Assembly (NCBI GenBank): GCA_050248715.1
Contig: JBFWRV010000003.1
Span: 1 to 64,000 of the forward strand
Length of the DNA stretch: 64,000 nucleotides
Source: AWTP1-13 sp050248715
Lineage (GTDB): Bacteria; Pseudomonadota; Alphaproteobacteria; Rhizobiales; Hyphomicrobiaceae
Direction of reading: 5' to 3'
Shown here: in pieces, positions 8,545 to 17,436 of the stretch
Numbering within the stretch: position 1 is the stretch's first letter
Layout: each line of letters begins with the position of its first letter
Notes under the pieces: model-generated
What the model saw: only the letters and a program-made list of their open reading frames with translations
Databases searched by the model: none
What the model was told of the DNA's origin: nothing
Translations under genes and position numbers: made by a program

Positions 8545-10044
8545 TCAGGTGCCGCAGAACGTTTGCCGCACGACTTGATCGGGTCGCGGCGGCTCTGCGT
8601 AGAGCCGACGGTCCGGTTGGTCGTCGTAGGGCCGAGAGAGCACCGTCAGCAGATTGTCCAAGGGAGAGAGATCGCCGTCGTTTGCCGCTGCCGAGAGCGC
8701 TCCCTCGACGAGATGATTGCGGGGGATGAATGCCGGGTTGACCGCGCGCATTTCGGCTGCCCGCCGCGCACTGGCCGCCTCGCCGTCGTCGGCAAGGCGC
8801 CCGCGCCATCTCGTGGCCCAGTCGTCATAGGCCATCGGATCCGTGAACAGGTTCCGCACGCCCGCATCATCACCGGTGTTGTCGGCCGCGTCCGATAGGC
8901 GGCGGAAGGTCAGCGTGAAGTCCGCGCCGCTGCGGGCCATGCGGTCGAGGAGATCTTGCGCCAGTGCCATGTCCTCCTGTCGTTCGTGGAACAAGCCAAG
9001 CTTGCGCCGCAGTCCATTGGCGTAGGCGGCCTCGAAGCGCCCGGCGAATGCGCCGAGAGCTTCGGTCGCCAATTCGACCGCGGCTTCCTGATCCTCGGCA
9101 AGGAGGGGCAGGAGGGCCTCCGCCAGTCGGGCGAGGTTCCATTGCGCGATGTGTGGCTGGTTGCCGTAGGCGTAGCGCCCGAAGCTGTCGATGGAGCTGT
9201 AGACCGTCGCGGGGTCGTAGGCGTCCATGAAGGCGCAGGGGCCATAGTCGATGGTCTCGCCTGCGATCGACATGTTGTCGGTGTTCATGACGCCGTGAAT
9301 GAAGCCGACGAGCAGCCATTTCGCGATCAGCTCAGCCTGCCGCGTGATCACGAGGTCGAGGAGCACCCGGTAGGGATTCTCCGTGCCGGCTGCCGCGGGG
9401 TAGTGACGGTCAATGACGTAGTCGGCGAGATGGCGGACGGCCTCCGTGTCGCCGCGCGCGGCAAAGAATTGAAAGGTGCCGACGCGGATGTGGCTCGAGG
9501 CGACGCGGGTGAGCACTGCACCGGGCAGGGGCCTCTCACGCCGCACCGTCTGCCCGGTCGTGACGACGGCGAGCGATCGTGTCGTGGGGATGCCGAGAGC
9601 GTGCATGGCCTCGCTGATGATGTATTCGCGCAGGACCGGGCCGAGTGCGGCCCGGCCGTCGCCATTGCGCGAGAACGGGGTGGGGCCGGAGCCCTTGAGC
9701 TGGATGTCTCGGCGCAGGCCGTCGGGATCGACGACTTCGCCAAGAAGAAGGGCGCGGCCGTCGCCCAACTGGGGCACGAAGGTGCCGAACTGATGGCCGG
9801 CATAAGCCATGGCCAGCGGTTCGCTGCGCTCGGGCACAGTGTTGCCGGCAAGGATGGCGACACCCGCTGGAGAGGAGAGCCTGGCGGGATCAAGCCCGAG
9901 CTGCCGGGCGAGGTTCTCGTTGAGCCGGACGAGGCGGGGGGCCGCGACGGGGGTCGGTGGCAAACGCGCGAAGAAGCGGTCCGGCAACCGCGCGTAGCTG
10001 TTGTCGAAGGGAAAGACATGAGCTGCTGAGGCTGGTGCGAGCAT
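8545..10044 (-). CDS. selO: Protein adenylyltransferase SelO (YdiU family)
   Basis: Pseudokinase-fold AMPylase of 499 residues that transfers AMP to Ser/Thr/Tyr of target proteins and is linked to redox stress. Visible family motifs are AYAGHQFG, QLGDGRALLLGE, QLKGSGPTPFSR, HGVMNTDNMSI and the DFG-like DYGPCAFMD. The C-terminus ends TFCGT, with cysteine where some eukaryotic homologues use selenocysteine. The start at MLAPAS is chosen for family length and a ggag site 6-9 bases upstream. The gene is monocistronic and divergent from the racemase-fold gene. Confidence 0.95.
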   Translation of the reverse strand: MLAPASAAHVFPFDNSYARLPDRFFARLPPTPVAAPRLVRLNENLARQLGLDPARLSSPAGVAILAGNTVPERSEPLAMAYAGHQFGTFVPQLGDGRALLLGEVVDPDGLRRDIQLKGSGPTPFSRNGDGRAALGPVLREYIISEAMHALGIPTTRSLAVVTTGQTVRRERPLPGAVLTRVASSHIRVGTFQFFAARGDTEAVRHLADYVIDRHYPAAAGTENPYRVLLDLVITRQAELIAKWLLVGFIHGVMNTDNMSIAGETIDYGPCAFMDAYDPATVYSSIDSFGRYAYGNQPHIAQWNLARLAEALLPLLAEDQEAAVELATEALGAFAGRFEAAYANGLRRKLGLFHERQEDMALAQDLLDRMARSGADFTLTFRRLSDAADNTGDDAGVRNLFTDPMAYDDWATRWRGRLADDGEAASARRAAEMRAVNPAFIPRNHLVEGALSAAANDGDLSPLDNLLTVLSRPYDDQPDRRLYAEPPRPDQVVRQTFCGT

Positions 10045-10292
10045 TTCGTCTCCGTCAGGTGACGTCCGGAACAGGCCAGATCGCCAAGATCGACAATAGC
10101 GGATAAGCGCGGGGTGTTGAAATGAGCTGGGCAAAGCCGCAGCGCTCTTTGGGGGCGCGACCCGGCGACAATCGACACGGAGGGCGGAGGGACGCGCCAT
10201 GGTGATTTGCTCCCCGGCGCGCCTGATTGCTAGTTTCCATGCAGGAGACGGCACCGCGGCTGCGCGCGGCGTCGTGGAAAAAGGGTGCACAG

Positions 10293-10970
10293 ATGCATAT
10301 CGGGCTGATCGGGGGCATCGGGCCTGCCGCGACCGAGTTCTACTACCGCGGCTTGACGGACCGCCATGCGAAGTCAGGGACCCGGCTGGAGCTGACGATC
10401 GCGAACGCGGAGGTGCGCGACCTCTCTCACAACCTCGCAAACAAGGACGCCCGAAAGCAGGCCGAAATTTTCGCGGCCTTGATATCGCGGCTCAAGGCTG
10501 CCGGCGCGCAGGTTGCCGCCGTCACGTCGATGGGGGGTCACTTCTGCATCGGCGAGCTTCTGCCGATATCGCCATTGCCCATTCTGAACGGGATCCCGGA
10601 GGTGGACGCTGCCGTCAAGCGGGGAGAGTTCAAGACTATAGGCATCATCGGCACGCGCATGGTGATGGAGACGCGGCTGTACGGGTCAATCTCCTCGGCG
10701 GCGGTGGTGGTTCCTCCAGGAACCGAGCTCGACGAGGTGCACGAAAACTATGCGGCGATGGCGACAGCGGGCCGGGTCAGCGATGCGCAGCGGCGCGTGT
10801 TCTTCGCCGCGGGCGAGAGACTATGCCGGGAGCAGGGCGCCGAGGTCGTTCTGCTCGGAGGGACCGATCTCTTCCTTGCGTTCCAGGGGCGTGACGCGGG
10901 ATTCCCCGTGCTCGATTGCGCCGATGTGCACGCGGAGGCGATCTATCAGGCATCCCTGCGGGCCGCGTGA
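10293..10970 (+). CDS. Aspartate/glutamate racemase family protein, catalytic Cys pair absent
   Basis: A 225-residue protein with the Asp/Glu racemase fold: N-terminal MHIGLIGGIGPAATEFYY, mid-protein IGIIGTRMVMETRLYG and a C-terminal VHAEAIYQASL helix. Active members use a Cys/Cys or Thr/Cys pair in the motifs (x)CNTxH and GCTE. Here these read VTSMGGH (S79) and LGGTDL (G190), so the first position is Ser and the second Gly. Racemisation is therefore doubtful and the protein may have another role. Promoters probably lie in the 248-base divergent gap to selO. Confidence 0.85.
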   Translation: MHIGLIGGIGPAATEFYYRGLTDRHAKSGTRLELTIANAEVRDLSHNLANKDARKQAEIFAALISRLKAAGAQVAAVTSMGGHFCIGELLPISPLPILNGIPEVDAAVKRGEFKTIGIIGTRMVMETRLYGSISSAAVVVPPGTELDEVHENYAAMATAGRVSDAQRRVFFAAGERLCREQGAEVVLLGGTDLFLAFQGRDAGFPVLDCADVHAEAIYQASLRAA

Positions 10971-11049
10971 GAACAGCCCGCCTCGGCAAGGCAGCGCGCT
11001 CGACCTAGGGTCTGCGGGCGCGTCACGCTCGGGGGCCAAGCCCCAATCG

Positions 11050-11075
11050 TCATTCCCGCGGAGGCGGGAATCCAC
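11050..11075. repeat. Small palindromic repeat, ATTCCC-N8-GGGAAT type
   Basis: An inverted repeat (attcccgc / gcgggaat, loop 4) in the 379-base gap between the racemase-fold gene and the GMC oxidoreductase. It resembles the widespread REP-like 'GTCATTCCCGC..GCGGGAATCCA' units found between proteobacterial genes. Apart from it I see no coding sequence in 10971-11316. Confidence 0.6.
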
Positions 11076-11349
11076 GCAAGAGGCCGCTTTCATACCCCAC
11101 CCGGAGCTGGCGTGGATGGCCGCCGTCGCGGCCATGACGGGTGGGATCGAGAATCAAGCGTAGGGTGCAGAACGCTAGCCCTCGTGGCCGGATTGCCGCT
11201 AGCAGCGCATACACAACACGAAGCATTAGACAAAATCCTTTGCAGCGGTAGGCATTCGTGTCTGCGTGAATTACTCGTTGCGTACGGCGAATCTTCTCGG
11301 GGCGGGTCGGGCGTTCATGGTCTTTGCAAACAAGACTGTCGGCGAAGCG

Positions 11350-12972
11350 ATGCGGGTCTACGATGCGATCGTCATCGGCTCCGGCTACGGCGGGGGTGTC
11401 GCAGCATCCCGCCTGGCGCGCATGGGGCTGCGCCTGGCGATCCTCGAGCAGGGGCGGTTTTGGCGGCCGGGCGATTTTCCGACTACGGCCAAGGCGCGGC
11501 GCAAGGAAATACGGCTGACGGGCCGGGCGCCGAAGCTGGGTGATCCTGCCGGGCTCTATTACCTGTCGGTAGGCAAGGGGTTGACGGTGTTCGGCGCGTC
11601 CGGCCTCGGCGGCGGATCGCTCATCAACGCCGGCGTCGTGCTTCGGCCCGACCTTGCCAGACTGCGCAAGGCCGGTTGGCCGGATGCGGTGGTCAGCGAT
11701 GGCCTCCTGCCGAAGGGACTCGCGCGGGCGGAGGCAATGCTCGGAGTGGCGCCGGTGCCGGGTCCCGAGCGCTTCGCGAAGTTTGCCGGCATGCGCAAGG
11801 CGGCGGAAGCCTCGGGCCGTTCGGTGCAGTTGCCGCCGATGACGATCTCCCATCGCCCGGGACCGAACGTCGTCGGCGTGATGCAATACGCCTGCCGGTA
11901 TTGTGGGGACTGCTGGTCGGGCTGCAACGTCGGCGCCAAGAACACCGTGGGGATCACGTACATCACCGATGCGGCCGATCACGGCGCAACCGTGCTGTGC
12001 GAAAGCCGGGCCCAGTCGATCGCCAAGACCGCGAGCGGATGGGAGATCGTGGTGCAGGACCTGTCGAAGGCAGGCGCAAGCCGGCGCATCGAGGCGCCGA
12101 TCGTCGTCCTGGCGGCCGGCACGTTGGGGACGACCGAGTTGCTCCTGCGGGCGCAGCAGCGCGGTCTCGCGCTTTCGGCGAGGCTCGGCGAGAAATTCTC
12201 GGCGAACGGCGACGACCTCGTGTTTGCGAGCGACCTTGCCGAGCCGGTCAATGCCGTTGCCACGCGCTTTCCGCCCCGGGCGCCACGAGGATTCGCGCCG
12301 GTCGGGCCCCACAGCATGGCGCTGATCGATCTCGGCGACGAGCATGGCCCGTTGTGGGTTCACGATGGCACGATGCTGACCGAGATGGCTGCGCTCGCTC
12401 CCCTCGAGTCATTGCTGCGGCTGAGGGTCGGAGAAGCCTTCCGGCTGTGGAGGGAAGGCATCTACGGCAACGAGCTGAGCCGCTCGCAGACCCTTTACGT
12501 CGTCTCGCACGATGATGCGAGTGGCCGGCTGCGGCTTCAGAATGACCATATCGTGGTCGACTGGCCGGGCTACAGCGACGCACCGGAGCGCCTGCGAGCG
12601 GAGCAGAAGGTCAAGACGATGATCGAAAGCATGGGCGGCGTTTTCAACGCCAACCCCTTCGCGATGACCGCGTTCGGCGGCAACCGGATCATTGCCCATC
12701 CCCTCGGCGGATGCGCAATGGGTGAAACGGCTGATGAGGGCGTGGTGGCGCCGGACGGCCGGGTGTTCGATCCGACAAAGGGACCAAAGGGCATTCACGA
12801 TGGGCTTTACGTGTGCGACGGGGCGGCGGTGCCCTCGGCGGTCGGCGTGAGCCCGCTCCTGACGATCACGGCCCTTGCGGAGCGGGCGATGATGTTGGCG
12901 GCGGAGCAGCTCCAGAGGAAGCTCGACGTCGACGCGGTGCCTTCTCGCCCGGTGCGGGATGCCGCGATGTAG
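11350..12972 (+). CDS. GMC-type FAD-dependent oxidoreductase (cholesterol-oxidase-like)
   Basis: Flavoprotein of 540 residues from the ATG at 11350. It starts MRVYDAIVIGSGYGGGVAAS with the FAD-binding GxGxxG at residues 9-14. It also has a Cys-rich YCGDCWSGCNVGAKNT segment and a C-terminal HPLGGCAMG plus VCDGAAVPSAVGVSPLLTI, as in cholesterol-oxidase-like GMC enzymes, which oxidise alcohols on hydrophobic or ring substrates. Alternative starts are ATG 11317 and GTG 11266; neither has a better ribosome-binding site. No cofactor partner or cytochrome lies next to it, so the physiological substrate is open. Confidence 0.9.
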   Translation: MRVYDAIVIGSGYGGGVAASRLARMGLRLAILEQGRFWRPGDFPTTAKARRKEIRLTGRAPKLGDPAGLYYLSVGKGLTVFGASGLGGGSLINAGVVLRPDLARLRKAGWPDAVVSDGLLPKGLARAEAMLGVAPVPGPERFAKFAGMRKAAEASGRSVQLPPMTISHRPGPNVVGVMQYACRYCGDCWSGCNVGAKNTVGITYITDAADHGATVLCESRAQSIAKTASGWEIVVQDLSKAGASRRIEAPIVVLAAGTLGTTELLLRAQQRGLALSARLGEKFSANGDDLVFASDLAEPVNAVATRFPPRAPRGFAPVGPHSMALIDLGDEHGPLWVHDGTMLTEMAALAPLESLLRLRVGEAFRLWREGIYGNELSRSQTLYVVSHDDASGRLRLQNDHIVVDWPGYSDAPERLRAEQKVKTMIESMGGVFNANPFAMTAFGGNRIIAHPLGGCAMGETADEGVVAPDGRVFDPTKGPKGIHDGLYVCDGAAVPSAVGVSPLLTITALAERAMMLAAEQLQRKLDVDAVPSRPVRDAAM

Positions 12973-13299
12973 GTGCCGCCTGACGCCGGCGCCATTGTGT
13001 GGGGCGAGCAGGCTGGGTTAATAGCAGTTCCAGTAACATCCGTTGTCGGAGCACGGGAATTGACAGTCGCCATCAACGCTCCCGGACAAAGGCTCCTTCG
13101 CCCCAAGTTCAGTACTTTCCCTGAGTGCGCCGTCGGCGCGACCATGCCAGTTTTTCATGGCCTCGATTTCATTCCTGCCGGTGCCGGTTGCGTCGGGTCG
13201 AGGTTCGGACTGCGGCGCCGCGGCTCGAGCGTGTGGCCAAAAGCTGTGGTGCTGGCACAGCGCTCCGCCTCGCTGCAAACCCGGCTCAGAGTGTCAGCA
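12973..13299. other. Intergenic region, no gene seen
   Basis: 327 bases between the GMC oxidoreductase and the acetyltransferase. The acetyltransferase frame stays open backwards through this stretch, but the translation (runs of Arg, Ser and Pro) has no family resemblance, so I treat it as non-coding leader. Confidence 0.5.
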
Positions 13300-13821
13300 A
13301 TGTTGGAGCCGTGCAGATACTCGGCAGTGGAGTTGCTGCCTAGCGGGCGCCGTATCGAAATTCGCGCAGTCAAGCCTGCCGATCGGGCAGACCTGCTCGC
13401 AGCAGTAGACCGAGCCAGCGCGCAATCCCTCTACCGCCGTTTCTTCTCGCCCAAGCGCGGCTTCACGGAGCGTGAAATCGCCTACTTTCTGGACGTGGAC
13501 TTCGTCAAGCATGTAGCCCTGGTCGCCACGCTGGAGGAAGAGGGGCATGCCGCGATCGCTGGCGGCGGTCGCTATGTCGTCGTCGGGCCCAGGAAAGCAG
13601 AGCTCGCGTTCGCTGTGGTCGACCAATACCAGGGGCAAGGGATCGGCGCGGCTTTGATGCGCCATCTTGCCGGCATTGCCCGCGCTGCAGGGCTTGCGGA
13701 GCTGAGCGCCGAGGTCCTGGCGGATAACGTCGCGATGCTCAAGGTATTCCAGAAAAGCGGATTACCCATGAGGACCGTCCGGGAAGCCGGCGTCGTCAAC
13801 GTTGCTCTTCTCCTCACCTAA
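13300..13821 (+). CDS. GNAT family N-acetyltransferase
   Basis: Acetyl-CoA-dependent acyltransferase of 173 residues. The acetyl-CoA-binding motif A is VDQYQGQGIGAALMRHLAGIARAAG (quoted in parts: YQGQGIGAALMRHL), preceded by a strand AELAFAVV and followed by motif B with N-x-x-M-L-K-V-F-Q-K-S-G. The N-terminal ELLPSGRRIEIRAVKPADRA is typical of the single GNAT domains found in protein-lysine acetyltransferases. The start at MLEPCRYS keeps the domain complete. The stop lies 19 bases before the PPK2 start, so the two are likely cotranscribed. Confidence 0.88.
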   Translation: MLEPCRYSAVELLPSGRRIEIRAVKPADRADLLAAVDRASAQSLYRRFFSPKRGFTEREIAYFLDVDFVKHVALVATLEEEGHAAIAGGGRYVVVGPRKAELAFAVVDQYQGQGIGAALMRHLAGIARAAGLAELSAEVLADNVAMLKVFQKSGLPMRTVREAGVVNVALLLT

Positions 13822-13840
13822 GGCGATCAGGGGGCGCAGC

Positions 13841-14695
13841 ATGACTAGGAACATGAGGGATCACTGGGCAACGAAGGGTTGCAGCGAAGCGTCGACCCTA
13901 GTTCGCGACGAGGAGACTGAGGGCGGACTCAAGCGCAAGGAGTACGAGCGCAGATTGCGGCAGTTGCACGTCAAGCTGGTCGCGCTTCAGGAGTGGGTGC
14001 GGCACGAGGGCAGGAAAATCTGCATCGTCTTCGAGGGCCGGGATGGCGCGGGCAAGGGTGGCGCCATCAAGGCCATCACGGCGCGGGTGAGTCCGCGGGT
14101 TTTCCGCGTGGTTGCCCTTCCCGCTCCGACCGAGCGGGAAAAGTCGCAGATGTACATTCAGCGGTACTTGCCGCACCTGCCATCGGGTGGAGAGGTCGTG
14201 ATCTTCGACCGCAGCTGGTACAATCGCGCCGGCGTGGAGCGGGTCATGGGATTTTGCAAACAAGAGGACGTCAAGCGTTTCCTCGCTGTCGCGCCGCAAG
14301 TCGAGAAGGCCATGGTCGATTCAGGTATCATCCTGATCAAGTACTGGCTGGAGGTGAGCCCGGACGAGCAGGAGCGGCGGCTCAGCGAAAGGATCGACGA
14401 TGGGCGAAAGACCTGGAAGCTTTCGGACATGGATTTGAAGTCGTTTACGCGGTGGGACGACTACACGAGCGCCCGCAACGACATGTTCCTGGCAACCGAC
14501 ACCGCCTGGGCGCCGTGGTTCGTCGTGCGATCGGACAACAAGAGGCGAGCCCGGCTGAATATTATCGAGCATATGCTGGCGAGCGTCCCCTACGGGCAGG
14601 TGGCCCGTGGAAAGGTGAGGCTTCCCAAGCGGCACATGGCGGCGGCGGATCAGCCGTCCCGGCACCCCCTGAAGTTCATCCCGGAGGTCCACTGA
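13841..14695 (+). CDS. ppk2: Polyphosphate kinase 2 (PPK2)
   Basis: Cytoplasmic PPK2 of 284 residues, using polyphosphate to phosphorylate nucleotides (or the reverse). Walker A is FEGRDGAGKGGAIKAI, Walker B is VVIFDRSWYNRAGVERVMGF, and the lid-region basic segment lies at ERRLSERIDDGRKTWKLS. One-domain length fits class I/III enzymes. The start ATG follows ggggcgcagc. It lies 19 bases downstream of the GNAT gene, suggesting a shared energy or stress context. Confidence 0.93.
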   Translation: MTRNMRDHWATKGCSEASTLVRDEETEGGLKRKEYERRLRQLHVKLVALQEWVRHEGRKICIVFEGRDGAGKGGAIKAITARVSPRVFRVVALPAPTEREKSQMYIQRYLPHLPSGGEVVIFDRSWYNRAGVERVMGFCKQEDVKRFLAVAPQVEKAMVDSGIILIKYWLEVSPDEQERRLSERIDDGRKTWKLSDMDLKSFTRWDDYTSARNDMFLATDTAWAPWFVVRSDNKRRARLNIIEHMLASVPYGQVARGKVRLPKRHMAAADQPSRHPLKFIPEVH

Positions 14696-14710
14696 GGGTA
14701 GCGAGCGATC

Positions 14711-14809
14711 GCAGTCAAGCAGCTGCGCCGCGAACTCAATTCCCGAGGCGTCGAGCCGCGCGTCATCGGGTATGGCTCGGTCGCCGATCTCTGCGGGCCG
14801 ACGGCATGA
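14711..14809 (+). pseudogene. Short coding-like fragment without start codon
   Basis: Thirty-two codons reading AVKQLRRELNSRGVEPRV then IGYGSVADLCGPTA and stop, with good coding character but no start codon (the frame is closed by a TAG just upstream). It looks like the C-terminal stump of a deleted gene in the gap between ppk2 and the AI-2E-family gene. I do not recognise the parent family. Confidence 0.3.
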
Positions 14810-14886
14810 GCGGGAAAATTAGCGGGCGGAGCGGAGCATCGCGCCGGCTGGGCCTGCTCGGGGATGCAAGAAGGTAGGCTCGAGAT

Positions 14887-15981
14887 ATGACCGCAGGTGG
14901 CGACAATGACCCAAGCCGAACGACGCTGAGCGCCACGACAATCGACCTTGCGATCCGCTTCGGCTTTATCGGCCTCCTCGGCTACTTGTCATTTCGCGTC
15001 ATCACCCCATTCCTGACGATCGGATTGTGGAGCGCAATCCTGGCAGTCGCACTCTATCCTTTGTTTGAACGATTGGCAGGACGCCTGCACCCTCGTCTGG
15101 CCGCGGGCGTAGTTACATTGCTCTGCTTGATGATCGTCCTCGGCCCGCTGACGTGGCTTTGCTTTGGTGCCATCGACGGTATCCGCATGCTGGCGGAGGC
15201 CGCGGATACCGGGAAGCTCGCAATTCCGCTGCCCCCCGAAGCGATAAAGGCCTGGCCGGTCATCGGCGAGCGTCTGCACGGGTGGTGGAGCCTGGCCGCC
15301 AACAACACAATGGCTGCCCTCGGCGAAGTGTTGCCGATGCTGAAGCCCGTGGCGACCAAGCTGCTCGATATCGCACAAGGCGCGCTTTTTTCTCTGCTCG
15401 AGCTCATCGTTGCGATCGTGATTGCGGGGCTCTTGTTCACCCGGGGACCGCAATTCGTCGATGTATTGAGCGCCTTCCTCAATCGTGTCCTCAGCAACCG
15501 CGGCAAGGAAGTGGTGCAGCTAGCGGGCGCAACCATACGCAACGTATCGCGCGGAGTGGTCGGCATCTCGATGTTGCAGGCGCTTCTGGGCGGAGCAGGC
15601 TTCGTGGCCGCCGGCATTCCTGCTGCCGGTGTGCTGACGCTTGTCGCTCTCGTGCTCGGCATTGTCCAAATCGGACCGACGATTCTCTTTGTGCCGATCG
15701 TTGTCTGGGGTTGGATGACAATGCAGACAACGCACGCCTTGATCTTCACGGCCTATATGATTCCGGTCGGTCTGGTGGACAACCTCCTCAGACCGCTGCT
15801 GATGGCGCGTGGGCTCACCACGCCGATGCCAGTTATCATCGTCGGTGTCATCGGCGGCACGTTGGCCTACGGAATTGTCGGGCTCTTCTTCGGCCCAATC
15901 GTTCTCTCCGTCGCTTGGGCCGTGCTCGTGTCTTGGGTTCAAGGGGTCGAGCCCCCGGCGGAGAAAGACGAGCCTTCGTAA
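14887..15981 (+). CDS. AI-2E family transporter (PerM/TqsA type, UPF0118)
   Basis: Polytopic inner-membrane protein of 364 residues with about eight hydrophobic segments. The segments at residues 20-75 and 255-350 are the usual paired TMs, and the conserved PxLLMARGLTTPMPVIIVGV and GGTLAYGIVGLFFGPIVLSV motifs near the C-terminus identify the family. Members export small molecules or act as Na+/H+ antiporters; the substrate here is unknown. A hairpin at 16014-16032 follows. Confidence 0.92.
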   Translation: MTAGGDNDPSRTTLSATTIDLAIRFGFIGLLGYLSFRVITPFLTIGLWSAILAVALYPLFERLAGRLHPRLAAGVVTLLCLMIVLGPLTWLCFGAIDGIRMLAEAADTGKLAIPLPPEAIKAWPVIGERLHGWWSLAANNTMAALGEVLPMLKPVATKLLDIAQGALFSLLELIVAIVIAGLLFTRGPQFVDVLSAFLNRVLSNRGKEVVQLAGATIRNVSRGVVGISMLQALLGGAGFVAAGIPAAGVLTLVALVLGIVQIGPTILFVPIVVWGWMTMQTTHALIFTAYMIPVGLVDNLLRPLLMARGLTTPMPVIIVGVIGGTLAYGIVGLFFGPIVLSVAWAVLVSWVQGVEPPAEKDEPS

Positions 15982-16013
15982 GGCTGTCACCGCCTCCTGG
16001 TTTGCGCCTGTCA

Positions 16014-16032
16014 GCGACCGCCCTTCGGTCGC
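16014..16032. terminator. Hairpin between convergent gene ends
   Basis: Arms GCGACCG / CGGTCGC with a 5-base loop, between the end of the AI-2E-family gene (plus) and the end of the CoA-transferase remnant (minus). No clear T-run on either strand. Confidence 0.45.
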
Positions 16033-16036
16033 CGCC

Positions 16037-16478
16037 TCACAGGCTCATTTCCGGGACGGAATCCGGAACTGAAAGTTTCGGCTCCGTTGCTGCGGTCACC
16101 TGCGATACGGATATGCCCGGCGCGACCTCCATCAAGGTCGCGCGCCCATCGGGAAATGCGATCACCGCCAATTCCGTGACGACCAGATCTACCGGCCTGA
16201 TGGAAGTCAGCGGCAAGGAGCATCTCTCAACGATCTTGGGCTTGCCTTTGGCGGTGTGTTGCATTGCTGCGACCACGCGCTTGGCCCCGGTCACCAGGTC
16301 CATCGCTCCACCCATGCCCGGCACCATCTTGCCCGGGATCACCCAGTTCGCGCTTCTTTTGGCGCACGAGTTCGTCGATCAGGCGTTCCGGGGTCCCGAC
16401 GCCCATGAACCCGCCAATCATCAGGGTGGCGCCATCCGGAACTAGGGCCATGGCGCTCTCAACCGAAATGGTCTTCAT
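16037..16478 (-). pseudogene. scoA'-'scoB remnant: 3-oxoacid CoA-transferase, deleted and frameshifted
   Basis: The first about 42 codons are the N-terminus of CoA-transferase subunit A (MKTISVESAMALVPDGATLM, then IGGFMGVGTPERLIDELVRQ). At about 16345-16365 the sequence jumps, in a different frame, to the C-terminal half of subunit B (ANWVIPGKMVPGMGGAMDLV ... GWS-less tail EVAPGISVSQVTAATEP). By usual family lengths roughly 0.9 kb is missing and neither subunit can be made. Intact enzymes move CoA between succinate and acetoacetate. The ATG still has a GGAGC site, so this is a recent-looking decay. Confidence 0.85.
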
Positions 16479-16942
16479 GGCCGAAGCTCCGGACATCCAC
16501 GGCGCAAGGCAGCGTGGGCGCTCCCCGGTGCTATATTGGAGGAAGCCGGCAACAAGGATCGGCACGAGGCCCGAGAAGGCGTCGCAGAGACTACCGAGGG
16601 ATGCGAACGCGCCGTCCGTTCAGGCTACGTCGCGATCGACCTTCAAGTGTCACCGGGAGCAACCAGCCGGTCGCGATCGCCCGTTCCTCGCACCCCAACC
16701 TACTTGCCCGCAGGTGTGCGCCCCAAGCGCCCGTCAGATCCTCTTGTCCACACCTGCCATCGAAGGAGTTGCGATTGCAGAGGACCAGTCCTATATATCA
16801 TTCATCATCAACTATGTGCCTCCGGCCCATAGTGAGGTGCGGGGAGAGGCGTGATCATATCGATCGCGCCTCTTTATTTTTCGGATCCGGGCGGTTGCCT
16901 TCGGCTCGGGAGTGCATGCACGGAGCGCTGCAACGGCGCCCG
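16479..16942. other. Intergenic region, no gene seen
   Basis: 464 bases between the CoA-transferase remnant and the XRE regulator. It is less GC-rich than the flanks around 16780-16880. No reading frame with protein-like composition, no tRNA and no clear repeat was found. Confidence 0.5.
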
Positions 16943-17356
16943 TCAGCTGCTTCCGTACGCACTATTCTTCTTGTCGTCACTCAATGCCCGCGCCACAACG
17001 AGCAGGCACTGCTGCCGAACGAAGTCAAGCTTCTGAAAATCCTCAACAAGGATGGCGATGCGCTCGGTCTCGGTTGCGACGGCGTAGCTGATCTCGCCTT
17101 CCTTCGCTGTCTCTGCGGCGCAATCAGTTTTCTGAAGGTCCTCGAAGAAGAAGAAGAGGGGGACGTTCAGGAGGTGCGCGAGAGCCGCAAGCTGGTCGGC
17201 GGGGATGAGACGCTCGCCACGCTCATAATTCAGGTAGGTTTGCAGCTCGACGCCCGCGCAATTCGCGGCAGTCCACGCATTCAATCCCAACTGCTCGCGT
17301 CGCAACCTGATTCGGGTTCCCAGGTGTGCCCAAAGCCGATCGGGAGTGTCGCTCAC
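16943..17356 (-). CDS. XRE-family helix-turn-helix regulator
   Basis: DNA-binding protein of 137 residues. The HTH spans about residues 8-65: LGTRIRLRREQLGLNAWTAA, then CAGVELQTYLNYERGERLIP, then a LNVPLFFFFEDL stretch typical of rhizobial XRE proteins. I chose the GTG at 17356 because a GGGAGGAG site lies 7 bases upstream; the in-frame ATG at 17389 has none. The C-terminal half is short and helical with no recognised ligand domain. Its target is unknown. Confidence 0.8.
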   Translation of the reverse strand: MSDTPDRLWAHLGTRIRLRREQLGLNAWTAANCAGVELQTYLNYERGERLIPADQLAALAHLLNVPLFFFFEDLQKTDCAAETAKEGEISYAVATETERIAILVEDFQKLDFVRQQCLLVVARALSDDKKNSAYGSS

Positions 17357-17436
17357 TGCAGGCTCCTCCCGGCTGAGATGCTCTTCCATGATGCTATTCG
17401 CCTTGGAAAATAAAAATAATTCAAAGCATTATGGCG

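Noticed and set aside
8545..10044. Selenocysteine-containing SelO
   Set aside because: No in-frame TGA before the end; the C-terminus has Cys (TFCGT).
11050..11075. Phage attachment site of the neisserial dRS3 type
   Set aside because: The core matches ATTCCC-N8-GGGAAT, but there is no integrase or phage gene nearby, so it is reported only as a small repeat.
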